Below are positions 27,528-36,692 of a stretch of 64,000 nucleotides of DNA, one piece after another. Origin of the DNA: an uncultured Victivallis sp. (GTDB taxonomy: Bacteria > Verrucomicrobiota > Lentisphaeria > Victivallales > Victivallaceae); the NCBI RefSeq assembly GCF_944391105.1, contig NZ_CALXSK010000001.1:62001-126000 (forward strand), read 5' to 3'. The notes under the pieces were generated by a model. That model was not told the origin of the DNA and searched no databases. It was given only the letters and a program-made list of their open reading frames with translations. Numbering within the stretch: the stretch's first letter is position 1; the number at the start of each line of letters is the position of its first letter. The position numbers and the translations under genes were made by a program.

Positions 27528-28001
27528 TCAGAAATTGAAATTCACAATCGGCAGACAGAACACCGGCCCGTTTTCAACGAAGTTCAGCAACCCGATCTGG
27601 AAGGTTTCGTCGTCCGCGAAATTCACGATTCCAAGCTGCAATCCGCACACCTTCACAGACATGTTGACCAGCGAAAACTGAATGCCCGTGACCTCTTCCG
27701 CCTGACAGGTGATGAGGCTGCACTGAAGCCCGTTCACCTCGTCGCTGCCGGCCCAGAGAACCGACGCCTCAACGCCGTTCACCGGAGCCTCTCCCGCGGA
27801 GATCGGAGCACCGACCTTTACGCCGTATGTCTCCGTGACGCCCGCATCCGACGGCGCCTCTGGGAAGAACTGCAAATTGATGAAGGTCCACGGGTAGGAT
27901 TGCGGCATCCCCGCCGGCACCGGAGCGGCTGCCGGTTCGGCGGCCGACACCCCGAGCGCCAGAAGCGCGAGAACCGCCATGGTCAGAAATTGTTTTTTCA
28001 T
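27528..28001 (-). CDS. LA_2272-like surface repeat protein, short paralogue
   Basis: Exported protein of 157 residues with signal peptide MKKQFLTMAVLALLALGVSA. It shares with its neighbour the PWTFINLQFFP/KWTFLQIVFLP segment, the VNGLQCSLITC, VTGIQFSLVNM, VCGLQLGIVNF repeats and a C-terminal Phe (VNFNF). The two differ mainly in repeat number, so they arose by duplication. The ATG follows AGAGGAGGG. A good promoter lies 37 bp upstream, over the last codons of the RluA-type gene. Confidence 0.75.
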   Translation of the reverse strand: MKKQFLTMAVLALLALGVSAAEPAAAPVPAGMPQSYPWTFINLQFFPEAPSDAGVTETYGVKVGAPISAGEAPVNGVEASVLWAGSDEVNGLQCSLITCQAEEVTGIQFSLVNMSVKVCGLQLGIVNFADDETFQIGLLNFVENGPVFCLPIVNFNF

Positions 28002-28035
28002 TTCACGCCCTCCTCTCTTGAGTTTAAAGGATACC

Positions 28036-29013
28036 TTAATATAAGCCGATTTTTTCCGGAATGCAAGCGGCCAGCTCCTCCGGAAGCGGAGATTCAACTC
28101 GAATGAGCTCATTCGTGGTCGGATGACGCACCTCAAGAAGTGCAGAATGAAGCGCCTGGCGCGACACGATCAGCTTCGCACGATCCTCCGGCGTGATCTC
28201 TCCGGAACGGATTTTCAGATAAATCGAATCATCCGGCCCGTAAAGTTTGTCGCCGAAAAGCGGATAGCCGAGCGAAAAAAGCGTCGCGCGAATCTGATGC
28301 AGCCGCCCCGTTTCCGGAACCGCGCGAACGAGAGAGCCTTTTGCCCCGCACAACTCCGGAATCAGCACAGTCCTCGCCGACTCGATCTCGATCGCCCCCT
28401 CCGGCGGGCGGACGCCGAAGACGAACCGACGTTTCTTGCGCACGGCGCTTGACGTGTCCCGCACGAGAAAACCGTAAGCCTCGACCCGTTCGGAAAAACG
28501 TCCGAACACCAGCGCAAGGTACTCCTTCCGGATCGGCCACGACGGTTTGCCGAGCTTCGCGGCGGCCTTCGGATTCTTCGTCGCGATCAGCAGCCCCGAA
28601 GTCTCGCGGTCAAGTCGGTTCACAAGGTGTATCCGCCCATATTTCGAGCAGAGCAGATGCCAGAGCGTGTGTCGGAAAAAGGGGCCGGAAGGGTGCACGC
28701 AGAGGTTGCCGGGCTTATCCACAATCAGAAGCTCCTCATCCTCGTAGGCGACGCGGAAGGAAAGGTCCGCCTCCGGCTCCGGAAGATCTCCGGGAAAATA
28801 CTCAAGCTTGTCGTGCAGCGCCAGAATCTGCTCCGGAAGCGCGGGCGCGTCGTTGACCATGATCTCGCCGCGGACGATCCGGTCCCGCCACTCGTCGAGA
28901 CACCGGTACGTGAAACGCGCGGCCAGATAGTCGTCGAGCCGCAGCCCGACTCCGCTCCAGTCGATCGAGCTGCGGATCACCCGCCGCGTCAGATCCTCAA
29001 ATTGATTTTTCAC
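28036..29013 (-). CDS. RluA-family pseudouridine synthase
   Basis: RNA pseudouridine synthase of 325 residues. An S4-like RNA-binding domain lies at about residues 20-75 (LRLDDYLAARFTYRCLDEWRDRI). The catalytic domain has HLVNRLDRETSGLLIA with the catalytic Asp, and later VPETGRLHQIRATLFSLGYPLFGD. Start taken as GTG at 29013 (9 nt after GGAG); a GTG at 29022 lies too close to the SD. Which rRNA or tRNA site is modified cannot be told. Confidence 0.9.
   Translation of the reverse strand: MKNQFEDLTRRVIRSSIDWSGVGLRLDDYLAARFTYRCLDEWRDRIVRGEIMVNDAPALPEQILALHDKLEYFPGDLPEPEADLSFRVAYEDEELLIVDKPGNLCVHPSGPFFRHTLWHLLCSKYGRIHLVNRLDRETSGLLIATKNPKAAAKLGKPSWPIRKEYLALVFGRFSERVEAYGFLVRDTSSAVRKKRRFVFGVRPPEGAIEIESARTVLIPELCGAKGSLVRAVPETGRLHQIRATLFSLGYPLFGDKLYGPDDSIYLKIRSGEITPEDRAKLIVSRQALHSALLEVRHPTTNELIRVESPLPEELAACIPEKIGLY
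28038..28066 (-). promoter_or_regulatory. Promoter of the surface-repeat operon
   Basis: Minus strand: TTGCAT (28066-28061), 17-bp spacer, TATATT (28043-28038), embedded in the 3' end of the pseudouridine synthase gene. Confidence 0.5.
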
Positions 29014-29037
29014 GTTTTTCACTCCTTTCCATAACGG

Positions 29038-29058
29038 AAAAAGGCGGAGGAGCCGCCT
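29038..29058 (-). terminator. Terminator of the pseudopilin operon
   Basis: Minus strand: AGGCGG-CTCCT-CCGCCT followed by a U-run, just after the K-like gene. Confidence 0.65.
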
Positions 29059-29085
29059 CCCCCGCCCTCGGAGAAAATTCCACCG

Positions 29086-32000
29086 TTATTCGATATATTC
29101 GACCTGGCGGACGATGATCTGCCCGGTATTGGGGTTGTTCTCCATCGTCACAAGCAGCTTGACTTCTCCGGTGATCTCATCGAAGTAGAGGAACTTTTCA
29201 TTGTCCGTAAAATCCGCCGGACAAGTGTTATCCACCGCAAGATCAAACTGTCCGTATTCACAATCCGTCTTCGCGTCAACAGTGCCATCGTACCGGATGC
29301 GTGCGACGGTTCCCGTGTTATCCCGGATCGTCTGGGCGACCACGATGAACCGGATCATGTTCGAAACGCTGTTGTTTCCTTTGATGAGATTGATCGTCTT
29401 CCCGACGATCTCCTCGCGCTGCGCATCAAGGAGGGCATCGTACTCCGCATCGGAGATGATCCCGAAGCCGTTCGCAAGAGATTTGCCGTCATCCGTCTCC
29501 CACGCGAGGAACTGAGCGCGACTTTCGAAGGCGTCGTCATACTCCGGGTAAGCGGCACGGAATTGAGCAACCGCCTCTTTCAAAGGATTCACGACATTTC
29601 CGGTGGCGGCCCAGTCAATCGGAGTGCCGGTTTCCGGGAAGCTGTCCGTATCCGCGACCATGAGATCGCCGATCGACTGTCCGCGGCGAATATTGTAGAA
29701 GAGCGCACGCCCCATCTCGTCATCCCTGGTCGTATAATCCGGATTCAGGGATGTATCACTCGAAAACATATTCACGTTGAGCTTGCCGTAGCAATACGCC
29801 TTATCCGTGATCTTGACCTGTTCCAGCAATCCTCCGTCACCGCCGACAAAGGAAGTCCCGTCCCCATCCCAGGAGGTGTCTCCTTCTCCGGGCTGACGTA
29901 TATCCTCATTCCGGATCGGCTTATCATCCGTTCCGGGGCGCATGGCGGATTTCAGGTTGATCGTCTGCCACGCCTTCGCACGGTGAATCACGCCGAGCTC
30001 CCACAGCGACTTCATCGGCGCATTCCGGATGTAGGCGGTCGAAAGGTGATGCTCCGTCTCCGGATCCCCCTCGGCAGCACCGGCTTCGGTACGCCAGGCC
30101 GGATCGGTTTCCGTCTCATAGTCTCCGACCACAACACCATCGGCATCTTTCTCTCTGTTGGAAGGATTCGAGACATCCTTGTTCACCAGTCCGTTTTCGA
30201 AGGAATCGGCGATCGTACCGGCAGCAAAGTCAACCTTCATCGACAGCACGCCGTCATCATAGTGATTATCGCCTGCGATCGAACTGTCGTATTCAACCCA
30301 CTTGATGTCACTGAAAGTCCGCCAGTCGCTCTTGTCCGCATCATAATCCGCATCGCTCGAAAGATTCTGCTTGACATTCAGATTCTGGCGCGGATCACGC
30401 GCCTGCATGCCGGCGAGATAGACCTTCTTGAGTTTATCATCCGTCACGGAGAACGTTCCGGAAGTCGCCTCGTTGAATCCCGTAGAGACGTCATACTTTG
30501 CCAGATCGGAGAAAAGCACAAGCTCCGGCGCGGAGAAGGACTCATTCCAGCGCACGAAATCAACACCGTACTCAGACGTAGCTCCATCGACTGTCTGCTC
30601 CCGGGTGAGAGCGATCCCATGCACCTTGAACGTGAACGATTTGATTGCAAACCGGACTTTCTTGAGAGTTACCAAAACAGCAGTGGGGGAGATTCCCTCC
30701 TTGCTGCAGTCGAGAACCGCCTCGCCGGCCGCGGCGGAGTCGGATCCATCCTCCTTCAACTGAAGTTCCAGATGGTTCAGAGCGTACCCGTCCTTCCAGA
30801 GCGAGGACTGAAACTCCATCTTCCGAACATCGAGGGCGGAGCCCGTTTCGGATTCGGGAGCGAACTTGAGCGGAACCTCCTTTTCCACCGTGATCGTCGT
30901 CGGCTCGGAAGTATCCGTTTCCTTGACCTCGATCTCGGCTTTCATCGCAAGAGTCAATGTAAACTCCGAGGCGGGCAGCCCCATGTACAGCGTATATGTG
31001 TTTTCCGGGGTTTTCTCGTACATGCTGATGAGTTCGGCCGCGAGTTCAGCTTTCACGTCGGCCTTGATCTTCATCGTCGGGAGACTGGAATTCTCCACCG
31101 AGGGATTGATGTTGAATCCGAATGCGAACTCGTTGATGTACGGAGTCTTCTCATTGCCCGTATACCGGGGCCAAGCGGTATCGATCGAAGAATCCGCGGC
31201 AAGACCGTCCACCCACTCCTCTGCGGGCACGTCGGAGGTCGGAATCGAATCCTCGTCGCAGTAGTCATTCAAATTTGCAGTAATCTGCCGACGGCGATCC
31301 CGCACGGAGTCAAACGTGCCGGCGGATTCCCCGATCGATTTCAGGAACGGCAGCCCGACTCCCGTTGGAGTAAGCTGATCAGTGATTTTAAACTCTTCGC
31401 TGTCGGCGGCAAGCGCCTCGACCGCCTCTTTGGAGTTCTTCCCCGCAGTGGAAAGTCCATCGAAACGGTCATACCATTCATCTGCCGGCGTCCCGTCTTC
31501 GTCATCGATTTCACCGAGGTTGAAACGGTGATAGTACTGCGACGACTGTCCGGACGGATTGAAAAGATAATACTCGGGATCCGCGGCGACCGTGCCGTCG
31601 ATGAACCAGTGCTTGACCCATGCTTCCTTGGTCTCCTTGTCTGTCGCAAAGAGAGTGTCTTTGTAGGCAGTGAAAAAAGCATCGAACGTCGAGGCTTCCA
31701 TATCCTCCTCGTTCTCAGGCGCGTGCGTGGTCTCCCAATTACTGAAAACCTCGGTTTCGTTAAGATTGAGCTCATTGATGTCCGTACCGATCCGGGTCTG
31801 CCACGGGATCCGTATTGGTTTAGGATCGTCCTGCTCATACACGCCGCGCAAATTGTGATCAAGATTGATCTGCGCCGTGGTGGTCGTGGGAATCAACTGA
31901 TAGGCAATTCGACCGATGATTTTATCATCATCGCTGTCATCCCTCGCGGTGATGTAGGACCACTCTCCTCGAAGATCATTCTCAAGATCGTAATTGGTCA

Positions 32001-32394
32001 GCCAGGTGCCGGGAATCAGCTTGGAATCGGAATCGCGCAACCCGTCCGTTGCGGCAGCATCGGCAGTATTCGGGGAACTGCTGCCGACAGGAAGATCGTA
32101 ATGGCTGCGCACATCCATGTAATTTTCCGGGATAAACCCGGTATATGACGCGCCGGTAGGGGGATGAGCTGCCTTGTACTGATAATACATCAGGGAGATC
32201 GCCATGCGGCTGATCGCGGATTGCGCAAGCATCTTCGCCTGACTGCGGCTGCTGTTGTTGCTCGCAATCTTCTGCGCAAGCAGCGAATTCGCCACAAACG
32301 CCAGTCCCATGACAAGCAGCAGCGAGAGAACCCCGAGTGCAAACAGCAGGGCTACTCCCCGCTGATTCCGTTTGTTCATACATCTTTTCTTCAT
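29086..32394 (-). CDS. Very large GspK-like minor pseudopilin (1102 aa)
   Basis: Exported protein of 1102 residues. The N-terminus KRNQRGVALLFALGVLSLLL is a type IV pilin/PilX/GspK-type leader with Gly before the hydrophobic helix and no Glu at +5, as in GspK. The remaining 1000 residues are acidic and rich in Asp, Ser and Thr, forming no family I recognise; some segments look like beta domains (about 430-700). GspK is normally about 300 residues, so this is over three times larger. It is the last gene of an H-I-J-K ordered operon. The start at 32394 has a weak SD; ATG 32379 is an alternative. Confidence 0.75.
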   Translation of the reverse strand: MKKRCMNKRNQRGVALLFALGVLSLLLVMGLAFVANSLLAQKIASNNSSRSQAKMLAQSAISRMAISLMYYQYKAAHPPTGASYTGFIPENYMDVRSHYDLPVGSSSPNTADAAATDGLRDSDSKLIPGTWLTNYDLENDLRGEWSYITARDDSDDDKIIGRIAYQLIPTTTTAQINLDHNLRGVYEQDDPKPIRIPWQTRIGTDINELNLNETEVFSNWETTHAPENEEDMEASTFDAFFTAYKDTLFATDKETKEAWVKHWFIDGTVAADPEYYLFNPSGQSSQYYHRFNLGEIDDEDGTPADEWYDRFDGLSTAGKNSKEAVEALAADSEEFKITDQLTPTGVGLPFLKSIGESAGTFDSVRDRRRQITANLNDYCDEDSIPTSDVPAEEWVDGLAADSSIDTAWPRYTGNEKTPYINEFAFGFNINPSVENSSLPTMKIKADVKAELAAELISMYEKTPENTYTLYMGLPASEFTLTLAMKAEIEVKETDTSEPTTITVEKEVPLKFAPESETGSALDVRKMEFQSSLWKDGYALNHLELQLKEDGSDSAAAGEAVLDCSKEGISPTAVLVTLKKVRFAIKSFTFKVHGIALTREQTVDGATSEYGVDFVRWNESFSAPELVLFSDLAKYDVSTGFNEATSGTFSVTDDKLKKVYLAGMQARDPRQNLNVKQNLSSDADYDADKSDWRTFSDIKWVEYDSSIAGDNHYDDGVLSMKVDFAAGTIADSFENGLVNKDVSNPSNREKDADGVVVGDYETETDPAWRTEAGAAEGDPETEHHLSTAYIRNAPMKSLWELGVIHRAKAWQTINLKSAMRPGTDDKPIRNEDIRQPGEGDTSWDGDGTSFVGGDGGLLEQVKITDKAYCYGKLNVNMFSSDTSLNPDYTTRDDEMGRALFYNIRRGQSIGDLMVADTDSFPETGTPIDWAATGNVVNPLKEAVAQFRAAYPEYDDAFESRAQFLAWETDDGKSLANGFGIISDAEYDALLDAQREEIVGKTINLIKGNNSVSNMIRFIVVAQTIRDNTGTVARIRYDGTVDAKTDCEYGQFDLAVDNTCPADFTDNEKFLYFDEITGEVKLLVTMENNPNTGQIIVRQVEYIE

Positions 32395-32409
32395 GGCCGG
32401 TATATCCTG

Positions 32410-33312
32410 TTAGTCATTGATGTTCATGCGGGACTGTTCCCCGATGAAAACCGTTCGTGCAAATGTATATGCGTGGGTTTTCCGGAACTGGACACGGGCG
32501 TTGTCGCTCGAACTGATCTCTCCGGGATTGCCGTCATCGTCGTAAGTATCCTTCATTTCCATCCAGATCTTGAAATCCGCGGGGGAGAGCATGGTCAGTT
32601 TCAATACCACCATATACGGGAACTCATCATACTGCGTCTCGGTAACAGGATCAAGCCACTGGCTGGTGTCTGTGTCATCAATATCGAGAGCATAAGGAAC
32701 TATTTCAAAGGAAGTCACATGGCGAACCAGAACGGAACCATATGGTTCGCTCACATCCGGATCCCGGGTTGAATTCCGAAGCTGCCCGTCCAGTTTGGAA
32801 ATGACGCCGTTGCGTGCCTCTGTGAGATTCGCCGCCCCTTCGAGTCCGTAGGGCGGAAAATATTTGGAAAACTCGTCCGCCTCCTGGTCGCAGAATACGG
32901 CTAGTTTCAGTTCGTCCCACTCTCCGGAGGTTGCTGTTTCGGACGTGATGGAACTGTCCGGTTCTCGATTGCCGAGCTGGAACGAAACGTATTTCAGCTT
33001 GCCGCCGGGCAAATTCTGCATGGTCTGCGTCGCAAAGTAGATCTTGTGCCGATAATTCTCGCTCCGGTCGATCCGGAACGGAATTCCCCCCTCGCTGTAA
33101 AAGGAGTTCTGCAGCATGGTCGTCATGAGATCCATTGCGACCCGCGCATCCGCATAGAGATTGTTCCGCTGTTCCATCGACTGCCAGAGCCGCTGCGAAC
33201 CGATGAAAAATTGCAGGATGAATCCCAGAATCACCACAAGAACTCCCATGGAAACCAGGAGTTCCACCAGCGTGAACCGGTGTTTTGCCGTATTGATAGC
33301 TTTCTTTTTCAT
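32410..33312 (-). CDS. GspJ-like minor pseudopilin
   Basis: Protein of 300 residues with the prepilin leader KHR/FTLVELLVSMGVLVVILGF: Glu at +5 is present but the residue before the cleavage site is Arg, not Gly. The helix continues to about residue 50, then a long beta-rich domain. Length and position before the K-like gene suggest the J role. The ATG at 33312 follows GGGAG; earlier ATGs at 33336 and 33333 overlap the stop of the I-like gene. Inserted in the inner membrane until processed. Confidence 0.8.
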   Translation of the reverse strand: MKKKAINTAKHRFTLVELLVSMGVLVVILGFILQFFIGSQRLWQSMEQRNNLYADARVAMDLMTTMLQNSFYSEGGIPFRIDRSENYRHKIYFATQTMQNLPGGKLKYVSFQLGNREPDSSITSETATSGEWDELKLAVFCDQEADEFSKYFPPYGLEGAANLTEARNGVISKLDGQLRNSTRDPDVSEPYGSVLVRHVTSFEIVPYALDIDDTDTSQWLDPVTETQYDEFPYMVVLKLTMLSPADFKIWMEMKDTYDDDGNPGEISSSDNARVQFRKTHAYTFARTVFIGEQSRMNIND

Positions 33313-33332
33313 ATCAAACTCCCGTTTTCTCA

Positions 33333-34028
33333 TCATTCCGCCCACCGGAAAGCTTCATTGAAGATCTCCTGCCGGAACAGCCGTCTCTCCCGCTGTGCAT
33401 CGGGAGCCTGTGCAGGCCAGCTGATTTCAATGCAGAGAACCGTTGCATACAAATTGACGGAGTCATCGCCGTAGGTACCGGGATTCACCGTCACCGGAGA
33501 ATATTCGTTGTTGGAAGCATTCAGGGCGAAAAACGAATACGGCTCCCGCCACACCCGCACAACCGCGGCGAAGTCGACGATATCCCCGCTCATCTGCTTG
33601 TAAAGAAATCCGCTGTTCTGACTTCCGGAGAGCTGATACAAATTCTCTGTAATTCTCCCCGTACTGCCTTCGTAGTCACTGAGCTCAATCGCGTCTGTTC
33701 CGATACTGGAGACATTGTTATAACCGGTCGGGATCTGCCCGGAAAAGAAAAAATCCGATTCAGAGAGAGGTCCGGGAGTTCCTCCTGCTTCAATCGTCTC
33801 CTCCCGATCCCTTGCGATCTTCGCCCATTCGGCGAAGCAGCCTGCCCGGAGATAGCCCATCAGGTATTCGCCGATGTCCGCAAGGTTGTTGTCCGCAATC
33901 GCCGACTTGTTCGCGTTGATCCCGACCGGGAACAGCACGAGAATGCTCGAAAGCCCGATCGCCAGAACCGCAAGCGCAAGGGCGATTTCGACCATATTGA
34001 AATAGTGTTTGACCAATCGCTTTTTCAT
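33333..34028 (-). CDS. GspI-like minor pseudopilin
   Basis: Protein of 231 residues with leader VKHY/FNMVEIALALAVLAIGL: Glu at +5, Tyr rather than Gly at -1. The hydrophobic helix (residues 10-35) is followed by a soluble domain that ends in WPAQAPDAQRERRLFRQEIF. The FNMVEIALALAVL pattern resembles the FTLIEVLVALAI start of GspI-type pseudopilins. It lies between the H-like and J-like genes with overlap into the latter. Confidence 0.75.
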   Translation of the reverse strand: MKKRLVKHYFNMVEIALALAVLAIGLSSILVLFPVGINANKSAIADNNLADIGEYLMGYLRAGCFAEWAKIARDREETIEAGGTPGPLSESDFFFSGQIPTGYNNVSSIGTDAIELSDYEGSTGRITENLYQLSGSQNSGFLYKQMSGDIVDFAAVVRVWREPYSFFALNASNNEYSPVTVNPGTYGDDSVNLYATVLCIEISWPAQAPDAQRERRLFRQEIFNEAFRWAE

Positions 34029-34046
34029 TTCATCGAATCCCTTTCA

Positions 34047-34796
34047 TCACTCCGGAAGCGGATAATACTCGACCCGGCCGGTGAATTTATTGATCGAAAG
34101 CATCTTCCAGTTGACCGGATTGCCGCTGCTGTCCTTCACCGGATATTCAATTTCCGTCCCGGACGGCACCGCCTCGGCAATCACCAGCCGCAAATCCTGA
34201 TCTCCGACCAGCCCGCCGTAGGGGGAAAAGACCACAAGGCAGCGATCCACATCCGATGTGGCGGAAGTAGAACCCGTACTCTCCCGCCTCAGTTCTCTCA
34301 GATTCTTGAGAGGTTCAAACTCATCTCGGGACTCCAGACCTGTCGCAACATCCGTAACGCCATCCCCGGCACCGAATTCGTTGAAATCGTCCTCGTCATC
34401 GCTTTTTCCCATCACGCGCACAAGCATCGCACCATCCGGTGCATTCTTCCACTCCTGCCCCTGCACCCAGCGGACAAATCTCCAATCAGACCCGGAAGGC
34501 TCCACATATGCAAGACGGAATCCGCCGTGACTGAACGGCTGAACCAGGCTCAACGAACCTTCTTCCCACTGGCTCCGGTCGTTCGGCAGGACCAGTGCCA
34601 CATGGCGACGGGCCCGGGCCGCGTGCGACTGCGCCTGCTCCAGCCCGAGCTTCAGCCCCGAAGCCAGCTGATCGACCCGGTTCCCCCGGATCATCCGGTT
34701 GAAGGCGGGCAGCATCAGAGACATGATCAATCCCATCAGCAGCATCACCACCAACAGCTCTATGAGCGTGAATCTTCGACGGTTTTTCACTTTCAT
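34047..34796 (-). CDS. GspH-like pseudopilin
   Basis: Protein of 249 residues with leader [21 protein letters not shown], Glu at +5 and Arg at -1. It has the GspH features of a long helix then a beta domain starting GLKLGLEQAQSHAARARRHVALVL. First gene of the H-I-J-K operon, divergent from the FKBP gene. The start is taken at ATG 34796, where the leader begins. GspH/I/J/K normally form the tip of a type II secretion pseudopilus. Confidence 0.82.
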   Translation of the reverse strand: MKVKNRRRFTLIELLVVMLLMGLIMSLMLPAFNRMIRGNRVDQLASGLKLGLEQAQSHAARARRHVALVLPNDRSQWEEGSLSLVQPFSHGGFRLAYVEPSGSDWRFVRWVQGQEWKNAPDGAMLVRVMGKSDDEDDFNEFGAGDGVTDVATGLESRDEFEPLKNLRELRRESTGSTSATSDVDRCLVVFSPYGGLVGDQDLRLVIAEAVPSGTEIEYPVKDSSGNPVNWKMLSINKFTGRVEYYPLPE

Positions 34797-35129
34797 AACC
34801 CCTGTTTGAGCCAAATTTTCATTCCAATCCAAACCCACTTCATTCCATTCCGGAAGAAATTTCCTTTTTCCATCAACTCTACTATAAGAGCAGGAATTCC
34901 ATTTTTCAATCGATTCGCCGCAACTTTTTTCAAAAAACATCCGTCACTTATCCGTTTTTTGGCGCTCCCCTCATGAGGCGAAATGACGGAAAAGTGACGG
35001 ATGGCCATCTTTCCCCCTCAAATCGGCAAAAACCATGCTTTTTCCCGCAAAACAACTTGAAAAGCCGCTCTCGCCGCGGTACTGTATCTCATTCTCAAGT
35101 TTCCAATATCAAACAGTGCAAGGAGCATC
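34797..35129. other. Divergent intergenic region with long inverted repeat
   Basis: AT-rich gap between the pseudopilin operon and the FKBP gene. ATCCGTCACTTATCCGT (34939-34955) matches the reverse complement of 34986-35002 at 16 of 17 positions; the perfect palindrome CCTCATGAGG (34969-34978) lies in the loop. The FKBP promoter is at the right end. No gene is seen in it. Confidence 0.6.
35057..35085 (+). promoter_or_regulatory. Promoter of the FKBP gene
   Basis: TTGAAA (35057-35062), 17-bp spacer, TACTGT (35080-35085), 45 bp before ATG 35130. Confidence 0.5.
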
Positions 35130-35756
35130 ATGAGCGAACCGTTTGCCAACCAGATCGACAAGATGAGCTATGCCATGGGCATGAATCTCGGCGAATATCT
35201 CAACAGCAACCCCGTCGGACTCAACCTCGACGCCGCAGTCGAAGGACTCCGCGATTCCATCGCCGGAACCCCCCGGCTCTCGCGTCAGGAATACGTCAGC
35301 GCCATGCAGCTCCTCCAGCAGCAGATTCAAGAGGCCGGACGCCGCCAGATGGAACAGGCCGCCGCCGCCAACGCCCTCGCGGAAAAGAACTTCATGGCGG
35401 AAAACGCCAAACGCCCCGGAATCACCGTCACTCCGAGCGGCCTTCAGTATGAAGTCCTCAAACAGGGTTCCGGCGCCAAACCCACCGCCTCCTCCGTCGT
35501 CCGTGTCCACTACACGGGAACGCTCCTCGACGGCACCAAGTTCGACAGCTCCGTCGACCGCGGCGAACCCGCAGAATTCGGCGTCAACCAGGTCATCGCC
35601 GGATGGACCGAGGCGCTTCAGCTCATGCCCGTCGGCAGCAAGTACAAACTCTACATCCCGGCCGCCATCGCCTACGGAGCACGCGGCGCAGGCGAGGCGA
35701 TTCCGCCGAACGCCGCGCTCATCTTCGAAGTGGAGCTGCTCGATATCGTCGGCTGA
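35130..35756 (+). CDS. FKBP-type peptidyl-prolyl isomerase (FklB-like)
   Basis: Protein of 208 residues: an N-terminal helical dimerisation domain (residues 1-95, KMSYAMGMNLGEYLN…) and a C-terminal FKBP domain (residues 100-208) with VHYTGTLLDGTKFDSS, FGVNQVIAGWTEALQLMPVG and AYGARGAGEAIPPNAALIFEVELL. There is no signal peptide, so like FklB it is probably cytoplasmic. The length equals E. coli FklB. RBS AAGGAG. An AraC regulator gene follows after 56 bp in the same direction. Confidence 0.92.
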   Translation: MSEPFANQIDKMSYAMGMNLGEYLNSNPVGLNLDAAVEGLRDSIAGTPRLSRQEYVSAMQLLQQQIQEAGRRQMEQAAAANALAEKNFMAENAKRPGITVTPSGLQYEVLKQGSGAKPTASSVVRVHYTGTLLDGTKFDSSVDRGEPAEFGVNQVIAGWTEALQLMPVGSKYKLYIPAAIAYGARGAGEAIPPNAALIFEVELLDIVG

Positions 35757-35812
35757 ACCAACCCTCTGCAGGGCGGGCGGAGCGTCCTCCCCCGCCCCGG
35801 AATCGGGACACG

Positions 35813-36673
35813 ATGAACTCCCCAAGTCACTTTTCGCCGGGCGCCATTCCGCTCAAAGTCCTGAAGCTCGATCACCAGAACACCATCGGGCTTCACGCAC
35901 ACGAATTTCATGAGCTTGTGCTCGTCGTCGCCGGGGAAGGTCGCCATATCACTCCGGCGGAGTCCTATACGCTCTCCGCCGGCGACATTTTCCTCATCAA
36001 ACCCGGCAATCCGCACGGCTACGCGGTGGAAAACGACTTCGCACTCTACAACATTCTCTATTTTCCGGAGAAGCTCGGCCTGCCGCTCTTCGATCTCCCG
36101 GACGAACCCGGATTCCGCGCCTTCTTCGAGCTCGAACCGGAACTCCGAAGGCAATTCGGTTTTCGCAAACACTTCCGGCTCGGCAAAACGTTGCTCGACG
36201 AATTCTCGCTCATCGTCGAGCGTATGCGCGCCGAACTCCAATCCACGGAGCCCGGACACGATTTCCGCGCAGTCGCCCTCCTCATGCGACTGATCGAACG
36301 AATCTCGCGCATCTGCAGCAGCTCGGCCCTCTATCGCGAAAACGATGAACTTTTCCGCCTGAGCGAAGTGGTGAGTTTTCTGGAACGGAATTTCCGCGAA
36401 CAGCTCTCCGTTCAGGAGCTGTCCGAACGGGCGGCCATGTCCCCCGCCACACTGAACCGCGCATTCCGCCGCGCCGTCGGCAAATCTCCCCTCTGCTATC
36501 TCAACGATCTCCGCCTCTCCAGAGCGGAGCTCCTGCTGCGGGAAAATCCGGAGCTGACCATCGCAAACGTCGCCGCGGAATGCGGTTTCCCCGACAGCAA
36601 CTACTTTTCACGCGTGTTCAAAAAACGCAACGGCCGCACTCCGCGCGATTACCGTCGGAACTGCGACGCCTGA
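35813..36673 (+). CDS. AraC-family transcriptional regulator with cupin domain
   Basis: Protein of 286 residues. The N-terminal cupin (GLHAHEFHELVLVVAGEGRHI, residues 24-44; GDIFLIKPGNPHGYAV) probably binds a sugar. The AraC domain (about 188-286) has two helix-turn-helix motifs with LSVQELSERAAMSPATLNRAF and IANVAAECGFPDSNYFSRVF, ending TPRDYRR. The SD before ATG 35813 is weak. Target genes unknown; the LD-carboxypeptidase starts 19 bp after its stop. Confidence 0.88.
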   Translation: MNSPSHFSPGAIPLKVLKLDHQNTIGLHAHEFHELVLVVAGEGRHITPAESYTLSAGDIFLIKPGNPHGYAVENDFALYNILYFPEKLGLPLFDLPDEPGFRAFFELEPELRRQFGFRKHFRLGKTLLDEFSLIVERMRAELQSTEPGHDFRAVALLMRLIERISRICSSSALYRENDELFRLSEVVSFLERNFREQLSVQELSERAAMSPATLNRAFRRAVGKSPLCYLNDLRLSRAELLLRENPELTIANVAAECGFPDSNYFSRVFKKRNGRTPRDYRRNCDA

Positions 36674-36692
36674 CCAGAGGAGCCATCCCAGC

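Noticed and set aside
29563-32148. 861-codon open frame on the plus strand opposite the K-like pseudopilin gene
   Set aside because: It mirrors the reading frame of the longer minus-strand gene, lacks an RBS and its translation (Arg/His/Ile-rich) resembles no protein. The minus strand has a clear leader and operon context.
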